From positions 62,001 through 126,000 of the forward strand of contig NZ_JACKVK010000013.1 of NCBI RefSeq assembly GCF_025823185.1: a DNA stretch of 64,000 bases, read 5' to 3'. The translations under genes and the position numbers were made by a program. Shown piece by piece: positions 8,182-15,810 of this stretch (position 1 is the first letter of the stretch; each line of letters begins with the position of its first letter). Source of the stretch: Mycobacterium yunnanensis. Its GTDB lineage: Bacteria; Actinomycetota; Actinomycetes; Mycobacteriales; Mycobacteriaceae. The notes beneath the pieces are model-generated. The model saw only the letters and a list, made by a program, of their open reading frames with translations. It had not been told where the DNA came from and did no database searches.

Positions 8182-8718
8182 CTGACCAGCCGCGCACCCG
8201 TCCTGAGCGCCGTCACCTTGGTGGCGGCGCTCTGGCTTGGCGGGTGCGCCGACCCGCCTCAGGCGGCTGGGCCGCAGAGCGCGCCTCCCGCGACCGGAAC
8301 CATGCGTCCTGCTCTGCCCACGGTCGCGCCGTTGCCGTCGCCGGATCAATTGACGGGCGTCCTCTACCGGTTGGCCGATCCGACGGTGCCGGCCGAGCAG
8401 AAGGTCGCCCTGGTGCAGTACGCCACGGCCGACGACGTGCCCGCGCTGAAGAACTTCGGCGAGGCCCTCGTCGCCAGCGGATTCGCCCCGCTGACCGTGG
8501 ACGCGACCGACCTTCGGTGGGCTGGCGAACCCGGCCACGTGGTCGCCACGGTGACCATTGGCTCACCCGATCCGCAGGTGCGCCCCTTCACATTTCCCAT
8601 GGAGTTCGCCCCCGTCCGCGACACCTGGCAGCTCAGCAAGCGGACCGCCGACCAACTGCTGCCGCTCGTCGGTGCGACGCCACCGCCACCACCTCCGCCA
8701 GCGCCGCCGCCGGGTTAG
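8182..8718 (+). CDS. lppK: Lipoprotein LppK (MTB12 family; start uncertain)
   Basis: Lipoprotein with a Pro-rich C-terminus (PPPPPPPAPPPG), in the position of Rv2116 and similar to it over LADPTVPAEQKV and FTFPMEFAP. The signal peptide reads LTSRAPVLSAVTLVAALWLG-GC with lipobox LGGC. No ATG or GTG precedes a full signal peptide: the candidates are CTG 8182 (1 nt after the upstream stop, giving a normal 22-residue signal), TTG 8218 and GTG 8221 (both too short for a good signal). CTG 8182 with translational coupling is preferred here; automated calls may use 8218. The 3' end overlaps trmI by 4 nt on the opposite strand. Confidence 0.72.
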   Translation: MTSRAPVLSAVTLVAALWLGGCADPPQAAGPQSAPPATGTMRPALPTVAPLPSPDQLTGVLYRLADPTVPAEQKVALVQYATADDVPALKNFGEALVASGFAPLTVDATDLRWAGEPGHVVATVTIGSPDPQVRPFTFPMEFAPVRDTWQLSKRTADQLLPLVGATPPPPPPPAPPPG

Positions 8719-9608
8719 ACCGCGGGCCGCTTGCGCCGGTACGGCGCGGGCGTCACCGTGCCGGGCGCCAACTTGCGCGCACTGACCAGGAACGCGGTAT
8801 GGCCGCGCATCGAGTGCTGTGGGCGCACGGCAAGGCCGACGACGTCCCACCCCCGCTGCAGTGACTCCCACGCTCGCGGCTCGGTCCAACACAGCTGCTC
8901 CCGCAGCGCCTCCACGATCCGCGACAACTGCGTCACCGTGGCGACGTAGACCATCAGCACACCGCCGGACACCAGAGCGCCCGCAACGGCCTCGAGCACC
9001 TCCCACGGCGCCAGCATGTCCAGCACCGCCCTGTCGACCTGAGGCCCGTCGTAGGTGGTGAGGTCGGCGATCCGCAGGTCCCAATTCGCCGGCCGCTCGC
9101 CGTAGAACGTGACCACGTTGCGTTCGGCGTGCTCGGCGTGATCCTCGCGAAGCTCGTAGGACACCACGGTGCCCTGCGGCCCGACGGCCCGCAGCAGCGA
9201 GCACGTCAGCGCGCCCGAGCCGGCACCGGCCTCCAGGACACGCGCGCCAGGAAAGATGTCGCCTTCGTGCACGATCTGCGCGGCGTCCTTCGGGTAGATC
9301 ACCTGCGCGCCGCGGGGCATGGACAGGACGTAGTCCATGAGCAGCGGCCGCAGCACCAGGAACGAGTCGCCGTTGGCGGACTTGACCACGCTGCCCTCGG
9401 GCTGCCCGATCACCGAATCGTGCGGGATGCCGCCGCGGTGGGTGTGGTACTCGCCGCCCGCGCTGAGCACCATCGTGTAGTGCTTGCCCTTCGCGTCGGT
9501 CAGCTGGACACGGTCGCCGACGTCGAACGGCCCGGTGCGTTTCACAGCCGCTGAGCCTGCCAGCAGACCCGCCGACGCCGGTGGGCGGGGTTGTCGGTCG
9601 AGCGTCAT
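8715..9608 (-). CDS. trmI: tRNA (adenine(58)-N1)-methyltransferase TrmI
   Basis: SAM-dependent methyltransferase that makes m1A58 in the T-loop of tRNAs (Rv2118c orthologue), 297 aa from ATG 9608. Visible motifs are the SAM-binding VLEAGAGSGALT, DRAVLDMLAPWEVL, and the C-terminal GLAVRPQHSMRGHTAFLV. The first 20-odd residues (RQPRPPASAG) are not part of the conserved domain; GTG 9545 (VKRTGPFDVGDRVQL) would give the usual length of about 280 aa and may be the real start. Divergent from the RecB-like gene. Confidence 0.93.
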   Translation of the reverse strand: MTLDRQPRPPASAGLLAGSAAVKRTGPFDVGDRVQLTDAKGKHYTMVLSAGGEYHTHRGGIPHDSVIGQPEGSVVKSANGDSFLVLRPLLMDYVLSMPRGAQVIYPKDAAQIVHEGDIFPGARVLEAGAGSGALTCSLLRAVGPQGTVVSYELREDHAEHAERNVVTFYGERPANWDLRIADLTTYDGPQVDRAVLDMLAPWEVLEAVAGALVSGGVLMVYVATVTQLSRIVEALREQLCWTEPRAWESLQRGWDVVGLAVRPQHSMRGHTAFLVSARKLAPGTVTPAPYRRKRPAV

Positions 9609-9656
9609 AGGCTGCCCGTGGCACGGCAGCGACGACGGGAGCGGAGGGAGATCACG

Positions 9657-10535
9657 GTGAGCGAGCAGGCGGTGGCGTCATCGGCCCCGATGCCCACGGA
9701 GGCCCCGATTCGGCGTCCCGCGTTGTCGCCGTCGCGGGCCAGCGATTTCAAGCAGTGTCCGCTGTTGTATCGGCTGCGCGCCATCGACCGCCTGCCGGAG
9801 CCCTCCTCACCCGCCCAGATGCGCGGGACGGTGGTACACGGCGCCTTGGAGCTGCTCTACGCACTGCCCGCGGCCAGCCGAGTCCCCGGCACCGCGACGA
9901 CGCTGGTCGAGCCGGCGTGGGAGGAGATGGCCGCGGCGCGCCCCGAGCTGACCGGGGACGTGGACCCGGCCATGCGAGACAGGTTGCTCGAGGAGGCTAG
10001 GGCGCTGGTGGCGGGTTACTACCGCCTGGAGGACCCGACGCGGTTCGACCCGGAGAGCTGCGAACAGCGCGTCGAGGTCGAGCTGTCCGACGGCACGCTG
10101 CTGCGCGGCTTCGTCGACCGCATCGACGTCGCCCCCACCGGAGAGTTGCGGGTGGTGGACTACAAGACCGGCAAGGCGCCCTCGGCCACCCGCGAGGCAG
10201 CCGAGGCCAAGGCCTTGTTCCAGATGAAGTTCTACGCCGTGGCCCTGCTGCGGTCGCGCGGGGTGTTGCCCGCCCGGCTTCGCCTGCTGTACCTCGCCGA
10301 CGGTCAAGTCTTGGACTACACGCCCGACCTCGACGAACTGGTGCGCTTCGAGAGGACGCTGATGGCGATGTGGCAGGCCATTCAAAGCGCCGGCGAGACC
10401 GGCGACTTTCGGCCCAAGCCGTCGCGGATGTGCGACTGGTGCGCCCATCATCGCCACTGCCCGACGTTCGGTGGTACGCCGCCGCCGTACCCCGGTTGGC
10501 CGACGGGGACCGACCACGCGGAGCCGGCGGCATGA
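9657..10535 (+). CDS. RecB-family PD-(D/E)XK nuclease with Fe-S cluster (Rv2119-like)
   Basis: 292-aa Cas4/AddB-type exonuclease-fold protein. The nuclease core shows RGTVVHGALE, GFVDRID and VVDYKTGKA, i.e. the His, Asp and D...(Y)K catalytic pattern. Four cysteines, Cys34 plus the C-terminal Cys259-X2-Cys262-X5-Cys268, match the [4Fe-4S] arrangement of AddB/Cas4 nucleases. The start is GTG 9657 behind GGAGGGAG; an ATG at 9591 gives only an Arg-rich extension. It overlaps the next gene in ATGA. A role in DNA end processing is inferred from fold; no helicase partner is adjacent. Confidence 0.87.
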   Translation: MSEQAVASSAPMPTEAPIRRPALSPSRASDFKQCPLLYRLRAIDRLPEPSSPAQMRGTVVHGALELLYALPAASRVPGTATTLVEPAWEEMAAARPELTGDVDPAMRDRLLEEARALVAGYYRLEDPTRFDPESCEQRVEVELSDGTLLRGFVDRIDVAPTGELRVVDYKTGKAPSATREAAEAKALFQMKFYAVALLRSRGVLPARLRLLYLADGQVLDYTPDLDELVRFERTLMAMWQAIQSAGETGDFRPKPSRMCDWCAHHRHCPTFGGTPPPYPGWPTGTDHAEPAA

Positions 10536-11326
10536 CCGACAGCTATTACCGACGACTCGGCGCCGACGGCGACACCCATCTGTTCGACAGCACGAAGTAC
10601 ACGGCGAGCAATTGGGATTCGACGATCCAGCACGGTTCGCCGCCGCTGGCCCTGATGACCCGACTCCTGGAGGATCAGGCCGCGGGCTCCGGGCAGCGGA
10701 TCGGCCGGTTGCTCCTCGACATTCTCGGCGCCATCCCCGTGGCGCCGGTGCGCGTGCGTTCGTGGGTGCAGCGCCCAGGGTCGCGAATCTCGTTGCACCA
10801 GGCCGAGATGTCTGCCCAACGCCCGGACGGCAGTTGGCGGGCCGTGGCCACCCTGTCGGCCTGGATGCTGGCCGTCGGCGACACCGCCGCGGTCGCCTTC
10901 GACCGTCATCCCCCGCTCACCGAGGGCGAGCAGTCGACCGACGCGCACGGGTGGGACGGCGCACCGGGTTACCTGGAATCGGTGACCTGGCGGCGCCAAA
11001 CCGTCGGCGACGGCGGCGCGTCGGTGGCCTGGCTGCGCTCGCTCCTGCCCCTCGTCGACGACGAGCCCGTCACCGACCTGCAGCGGATGGCCCTGGTGGT
11101 CGACTCCGCCAACGGCGTTGGCGCGCAGCTGGATCCGGCCCGCTACACGTTCATGAACACCGACACCGCGGTGCACCTGCACCGGTTGCCGCGCGGGGAG
11201 GACTTCGCGGTGCGGGCGCGCGGGTCGATCGGACCCGACGGCATCGGCGTCACCACCGCCGAGATCTTCGACCGCGACGGCTTCATCGGCACCTCGGCGC
11301 AGACCCTGCTGGTGATGCCGCGCTAG
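10532..11326 (+). CDS. Thioesterase-family protein (acyl-CoA thioesterase-like, double hotdog)
   Basis: 264-aa protein with the layout of TesB-like double-hotdog thioesterases: an N-terminal half with QHGSPPLALMTRLL and a C-terminal half with NTDTAVHLHRLP and SIGPDGIGVTTAEIFDRDG. It starts at ATG 10532 within the ATGA stop/start overlap of the preceding nuclease gene, so it is translated with it. The substrate is unknown; hydrolysis of acyl-CoA is the family activity. It is the first gene not present at this position in the M. tuberculosis order. Confidence 0.75.
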   Translation: MTDSYYRRLGADGDTHLFDSTKYTASNWDSTIQHGSPPLALMTRLLEDQAAGSGQRIGRLLLDILGAIPVAPVRVRSWVQRPGSRISLHQAEMSAQRPDGSWRAVATLSAWMLAVGDTAAVAFDRHPPLTEGEQSTDAHGWDGAPGYLESVTWRRQTVGDGGASVAWLRSLLPLVDDEPVTDLQRMALVVDSANGVGAQLDPARYTFMNTDTAVHLHRLPRGEDFAVRARGSIGPDGIGVTTAEIFDRDGFIGTSAQTLLVMPR

Positions 11327-11332
11327 ACGTAC

Positions 11333-12124
11333 TCAGGCCCAGAGGGCGCTCGCGGTCGCATCCGCGTCGCGTATCCCGGCGGCCAGATCCACGGTGGCCA
11401 CCAGCAACTCGGAGTCGGCGCCGTCGCCGACGCGCGGCGCTTCTGCCACGATCGCGCCGTCCGGCGCGATGATGCGGCTCTTGCCGAACAGGTCGCCACC
11501 ACACTGGTTGACCATGATCCACCACTGCCCGTTCACCAGCGCGTTGGCCGGATACAGGACGTCCCACCACGATTCGGCGCCGGTCTCGTAAGCGCACGGT
11601 GCGACGACCACCCTGGCACCGAGACGGTTCAGGCGACGCGCGTAGGAGGGGTGGTCTCCGTCGAAGCAGGTGCTGATGCCTACGGTCCCAATGCCGTCGA
11701 CGTCGAGGGTCGTCGGCCGCTCACCTGGGTCGAAGACGTCGCCCTCGTCCAACGGGGTGTAGAGATGGACCTTCCGGTGGGCGACCGCGAGCCGACCGTC
11801 GGGTCCGTACACGACGGCGGTGTTGTGCAATGCTTCGCCGTCGAGTTCGGGCACCGAGCCCGCGAACAACCAGAGCCCGTGCTCACGCGCCGCGGCCGAC
11901 AGCGCGTCGCCCCGCGGGCCGTCGAGGGGCTCGGCCGCCGCCCTGGCGTCACGGGCCAGGGTCGCCGGATCGTACCCGCAGGGCCACAGCTCCGGCAGGA
12001 CCACCAGGCCGCAGCCACGCCGAGCCAGTTCGGCGACGAAACCCGTTGCGCTGCTCAGGTTGTGCTCGGCGTCGCCACACCGCGAGAGCCATTGCGCCAG
12101 TCCGATGGTGACCCCGTCGCTCAC
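11333..12124 (-). CDS. Carbon-nitrogen hydrolase (nitrilase superfamily)
   Basis: 263-aa amidase/nitrilase-fold hydrolase. The catalytic triad is visible: Glu45 (VVLPELWPCGY), Lys118 (AHRKVHLYTP) and Cys153 (GISTCFDGDHPSY). The start is GTG 12124, overlapping the aspartase stop in GTGA, so this is the last gene of the leftward six-gene operon. The superfamily cleaves amide, carbamoyl or nitrile C-N bonds; which one here is not shown by the sequence. Its place after M20 amidohydrolase and aspartase suggests release of ammonia or a carbamoyl/acyl group from a pathway intermediate. Confidence 0.86.
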   Translation of the reverse strand: MSDGVTIGLAQWLSRCGDAEHNLSSATGFVAELARRGCGLVVLPELWPCGYDPATLARDARAAAEPLDGPRGDALSAAAREHGLWLFAGSVPELDGEALHNTAVVYGPDGRLAVAHRKVHLYTPLDEGDVFDPGERPTTLDVDGIGTVGISTCFDGDHPSYARRLNRLGARVVVAPCAYETGAESWWDVLYPANALVNGQWWIMVNQCGGDLFGKSRIIAPDGAIVAEAPRVGDGADSELLVATVDLAAGIRDADATASALWA

Positions 12125-13539
12125 GAGTCTCCAAAGGCGTGGACACACCCGGTCAGGTTGTCGGGTCGAAGGATCGATTCGAGCTCGGAGGGGGTCAGCA
12201 ATCCGCGGTCGAGCACCAGCGACGCGATGTCGGAATTGGAGTTCAGGGCGTCGGCGGCCAACCGGGTGGCAGCCTCGTAACCGATGTGGGGGTTGAGCGC
12301 GGTCACCAGACCGATCGAGTGCTCGACGGCGGCCCGCATGTGCGCGACGTTGGCGGTGATGCCCACCACGCACCGCGTTCGCAACGTGTCACACGCGGCG
12401 GTCAGGTGCGCGAGCGATTCGAACAGGCTGTGCGCGATGATGGGTTCGAAGGCGTTGAGCTGCAACTGGCCGCCCTCGGCGGCCATGCTGATCGCGATGT
12501 CGTTGCCGACCACCTCGAAGGCCACCTGGTTGACCACTTCCGGAATGACGGGGTTGACCTTGCCGGGCATGATGCTCGAACCTGCCTGCACCGCAGGCAG
12601 GTTGATCTCGCCGAACCCGGCCCGCGGCCCCGACGACAAGAGGCGAAGGTCGTTGCAGATCTTCGAGAGCTTGACCGCCGTGCGCTTGAGCACGCCGGAC
12701 AGCTGGACGAATGCGCCGACGTCCTGCGTCGCCTCGACCAGGTTGGACGCCGTCACCAGCGAGAGGTCGGTGACGGCGCACAGCTCCTCACATACGGCCT
12801 CGGCATAGCCACGCGGGGCGTTGAGACCGGTGCCGATCGCCGTGCCCCCGAGGTTGATCTCGGAGATCAGCGTGACCGCCTCGCCGAGCCGGTCGGCGTC
12901 TTCGCCCACCATCACCGCGTAGCTGCCGAACTCCTGGCCCAGCGTCATCGGCACGGCGTCCTGCAGCTGGGTGCGCCCCATCTTGAGGTGACCGCCGAAC
13001 TCGACGGCCTTGTCCGCGAACGCCGTCACCAGTGCGGCCATCGCGACTCGCAGCCGGTGCACGGCGAACTGCAGCCCGATCTTGACCGCGGTCGGGTATA
13101 CGTCGTTGGTGCTCTGCCCCAGGTTGACGTGTTCAAGGGGATGCAGATGGCGGTAGTCGCCACGCTGGTGCCCGAGCAGCTCGAGCCCCCGGTTGGCGAC
13201 GACCTCGTTGGCGTTCATGTTGGTCGACGTGCCTGCGCCACCCTGGATGACGTCGACGACGAAGTGGTCGTGGAGCTCGCCGGCCCTGATCTCCTCGCAT
13301 GCGGCGACGATCGCGTCGCAGTGTTCGGCGTTGAGGAGGCCAAGGCGTCGATTCGCCCTGGCCGCAGCGAGTTTGACGCACGCCAGGGCGACCACGAGCT
13401 CGGGATGGCTCGAGATGGGCGTCCCCGTGATGGCGAAGTTCGCTACTGCCCTCGCCGTGTGCACGCCGTAGTAGGCCTCGTGGGCAACCTCGTAGTCGCC
13501 GAGCAGGTCGTGCTCGAGGCGGGTCAGCGCCGTGGTCAT
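12121..13539 (-). CDS. aspA: Aspartate ammonia-lyase (aspartase)
   Basis: 472-aa member of the fumarase/aspartase superfamily, which reversibly splits L-aspartate into fumarate and ammonia. Three superfamily regions are visible: VIQGGAGTSTNMNANEV, the GRTQLQDAVP stretch, and the signature GSSIMPGKVNPVIPEV with a following VNQVAFEV. The signature reads as aspartase rather than fumarase C or argininosuccinate lyase, although a related C-N lyase on a substituted aspartate cannot be excluded. It overlaps the M20 gene upstream by 4 nt and the nitrilase gene downstream by 4 nt. In this operon it could carry released aspartate into the TCA cycle. Confidence 0.88.
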   Translation of the reverse strand: MTTALTRLEHDLLGDYEVAHEAYYGVHTARAVANFAITGTPISSHPELVVALACVKLAAARANRRLGLLNAEHCDAIVAACEEIRAGELHDHFVVDVIQGGAGTSTNMNANEVVANRGLELLGHQRGDYRHLHPLEHVNLGQSTNDVYPTAVKIGLQFAVHRLRVAMAALVTAFADKAVEFGGHLKMGRTQLQDAVPMTLGQEFGSYAVMVGEDADRLGEAVTLISEINLGGTAIGTGLNAPRGYAEAVCEELCAVTDLSLVTASNLVEATQDVGAFVQLSGVLKRTAVKLSKICNDLRLLSSGPRAGFGEINLPAVQAGSSIMPGKVNPVIPEVVNQVAFEVVGNDIAISMAAEGGQLQLNAFEPIIAHSLFESLAHLTAACDTLRTRCVVGITANVAHMRAAVEHSIGLVTALNPHIGYEAATRLAADALNSNSDIASLVLDRGLLTPSELESILRPDNLTGCVHAFGDS

Positions 13540-14699
13540 GACACCGCACCGGTGAGGAGTCGGTCACGGGTGGCCGGGTCGGACGCGGCGTCGAGCAGTG
13601 TCAGCGCCAGTGCGCGAGCGCCGTCGGTCACGGCCCGATCGGCGGCGGCGGTGACCGCGGCGGCGGCGAACTCGAGTTGATGGTTCACCGCGGGCAGCGA
13701 ATTGATGCCGATGTACGGGTGGATCGCCGAGATGCGTTGCGAGACGTTGCCCATGTCGGTGGAGGCCCGGTTCATCAGGGAGTCGGCACCCGAACTGAAC
13801 CGTCGGCCGATCTCCTCGGCGCGGCGGACGTAGTGGCCCAGCAGACCGTCGTCGGTGCGAAACTCCGCGTAGGGCTTGCTCTCCGGGGTGATCGTCAACT
13901 CGCAGCCCGTTGCCAGCGCACCGGCCTCGAAGCAACGGTTGACCCGCTGCTCGAGGCCGGCGAGTTCGGCGAGCGTCCCAGCGCGGACGTACCAGCGCCC
14001 CTCGGTGCGTTGCGGGATGGCGTTGGGTGCCTCTCCCCCGTTCGTCATCACCCCGTGCACCCGGACGTCGTTCGGCAACTGCTGGCGCAGCATGCCGATG
14101 GCGACCTGGGCGATGGTGAAGGCATCGGCGGCGTTGACGCCACGATCGGGATACGCCGCTGCGTGCGCAGCCTTGCCGTCATAGCGAATGTGGCTGTGCG
14201 ACACCGCATACGGCTCGGCACGCGCCACGTCGACCGGGCCCGGGTGCACCATCGCGGCAGCGTGGACACCGTCGAATCCGCCGCGCTCCAGCATCTCGAT
14301 CTTGCCACCGCCGCCTTCTTCGGCCGGGGTGCCGAGGACCGTCAGCGTGATGCCGAGGTCGTCGACGTAGGGGGCGAGGGCCATGGCGGCACCGCTGGAG
14401 ATCGCCGCGATGACGTTGTGCCCGCAGGCGTGGCCGAGGCCGGGCAGGGCGTCGTACTCGGCACAGACCGCAAGGTGCAGCGGCCCCGTCCCGATTCTGG
14501 CCGCGAAGGCGGTTGGCAAGCCGGTGAAGTGCTCAGACACCGTGAAGCCGGCGTCGTCGAGGTCACCGGCGACGCGTGCGCAGGATCGAACTTCCTCCCA
14601 GGCCACCTCGGGATGCGCGTGCAGGTCGTGGGAGAGCGCCAGGATGCGGTCGGTGGTGCGGTCGCACGCCGCGCGGACGGCGTCGTCGATGGCGGTCAT
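13536..14699 (-). CDS. M20-family amidohydrolase (N-acyl amino acid / AbgB-like)
   Basis: 387-aa zinc-dependent amidohydrolase of the M20D type. Metal-binding sequence is visible: AVCAEYDALPGLGHACGHN, GTPAEEGGGGK and the HPGP loop; the dimerisation lid has HIRYDGKAAHAAAYPDRGVNA. The family cleaves N-acyl amino acids, p-aminobenzoyl-glutamate and auxin-amino acid conjugates. It starts at ATG 14699 in an ATGA overlap with the DUF1028 gene and ends in an overlap with aspA. Pairing with aspartase suggests an N-acyl-aspartate or related amide as substrate; this is inference. Confidence 0.86.
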   Translation of the reverse strand: MTAIDDAVRAACDRTTDRILALSHDLHAHPEVAWEEVRSCARVAGDLDDAGFTVSEHFTGLPTAFAARIGTGPLHLAVCAEYDALPGLGHACGHNVIAAISSGAAMALAPYVDDLGITLTVLGTPAEEGGGGKIEMLERGGFDGVHAAAMVHPGPVDVARAEPYAVSHSHIRYDGKAAHAAAYPDRGVNAADAFTIAQVAIGMLRQQLPNDVRVHGVMTNGGEAPNAIPQRTEGRWYVRAGTLAELAGLEQRVNRCFEAGALATGCELTITPESKPYAEFRTDDGLLGHYVRRAEEIGRRFSSGADSLMNRASTDMGNVSQRISAIHPYIGINSLPAVNHQLEFAAAAVTAAADRAVTDGARALALTLLDAASDPATRDRLLTGAVS

Positions 14700-15364
14700 C
14701 GGTCTCCGGGTACTCCGTAGGACGGTGCGGCAGTGGGGTCGAGGCCGCGCGTGCGGTAATCGGCCTTGACGGGGTCCCACAACAGCCACAGCCGTTGCAG
14801 TTCGCCGATCGGATCGTCGTGCCAGTCGACGCGCAGATCGGTCACGGGCCACGGCACGTCGTCGACCACCTGCAGCCCGGCGGAGTGCACCGGGCCTGCT
14901 TCGCCACCCGCGGTGACCGCAGCGTGTAGTCCGTCGAGCAGTCGCTGCTCGAGCGTGGGCGCCGTCGAGTCGGCGTACCCGCCGATCAGGGCGGTGACGA
15001 CGTCGCGGTCGTGGAGCATGTTGCCTGCCGCCGCACGATCGGGCGCGGTCACCTCGTGGCGGATGCCGAGGGCCTCGGCTCCCGTGTGCACGGCGGTGTT
15101 CCCGGTGCGGTCGACCACGATCAACTGCCGGTACTGGGGGTGTTCTTCTCCTGCGACGGTCGCCGCGAGGGCGGCAGCCGCGTCGGCCCCGGTGGCCAAT
15201 TCGTCGAGCGCCACGGCGCCCAGCCGAGGATTGGTGACGTTTTGGCTGGCGACGGCGCCGACTCCGGCCCGCAGGTGCACGCACCGGGAGGCGACGGCCG
15301 GGCTGGACGAGCACACCACCATGCCGAACGCGGTGCCGTCGCGCACCACGAGGGAGAACGTCAC
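14696..15364 (-). CDS. DUF1028 family protein
   Basis: 222-aa protein of the DUF1028 family (Ntn-hydrolase-like fold). The N-terminus VTFSLVVRDG and downstream VGAVASQNVTNPRLG are characteristic; after Met removal the first residue would be Thr2, a possible nucleophile as in Ntn hydrolases, but no activity is established. The start is GTG 15364, overlapping the RidA stop in GTGA. DUF1028 genes are often found beside amidohydrolases and RidA proteins, as here, which supports a role in amide or imine breakdown without defining it. Confidence 0.8.
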   Translation of the reverse strand: MTFSLVVRDGTAFGMVVCSSSPAVASRCVHLRAGVGAVASQNVTNPRLGAVALDELATGADAAAALAATVAGEEHPQYRQLIVVDRTGNTAVHTGAEALGIRHEVTAPDRAAAGNMLHDRDVVTALIGGYADSTAPTLEQRLLDGLHAAVTAGGEAGPVHSAGLQVVDDVPWPVTDLRVDWHDDPIGELQRLWLLWDPVKADYRTRGLDPTAAPSYGVPGDR

Positions 15365-15810
15365 GACCGACCCGCGGACTGGCTGAGCACCGCGGTGGCG
15401 TCGATCTCGACGAGCCACTCCGGCCGGGCCAGGGCGCTGACGACCAGCCCGGTGGACACCGGGTAGACGCCCTTGAGCCAGCGGCCCATCACGCGGTACA
15501 CCGTTTCGCGGTAACGAACGTCGACGAGGTACACGGTGACCTTGACGATGTCGCCGACGCTGCTGCCGGCCTCCTCGAGCAGCATCGCGATGTTGGCCAT
15601 GGCCTTCTCGGCCTGCGCCTCGACGTCCCCGATGCCGACCGATTCGCGGGTGTCGAGATCCTGTCCGATCTGTCCGCGGAGGTACACCACACCGCCGGCG
15701 ACGACGGCTTGGCACAGGTCGTTGTCGAGGTTCTGCTCCGGGTAGGTGTCCTTGGTGTTGAAGGGGCGAATCCTGCGGTGGGTCGCGCCCTGTGGCGTGG
15801 CATCGATCAT
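15361..15810 (-). CDS. RidA-family protein lacking the usual active-site arginine
   Basis: 149-aa YjgF/YER057c/UK114 protein (trimeric RidA fold), with the NLDNDLCQAVVAGGVVYLRG start region, GSSVGDIVKVTVYL and C-terminal WLVEIDATAVL. Canonical RidA enzymes that hydrolyse reactive imines/enamines have a PARS motif with a catalytic Arg; here the aligned positions read PVST (Pro117-Ser119), so the Arg is a Ser. That places it with Rid subfamilies whose deaminase activity is not established. ATG 15810 shares one base with the TGA of the upstream monooxygenase (TGATG). Confidence 0.85.
   Translation of the reverse strand: MIDATPQGATHRRIRPFNTKDTYPEQNLDNDLCQAVVAGGVVYLRGQIGQDLDTRESVGIGDVEAQAEKAMANIAMLLEEAGSSVGDIVKVTVYLVDVRYRETVYRVMGRWLKGVYPVSTGLVVSALARPEWLVEIDATAVLSQSAGRS

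Noticed and set aside
12139..13680. 513-residue plus-strand frame opposite aspA
   Set aside because: No family sequence; low-information Arg/Val/Gly composition and complete aspartase on the other strand.
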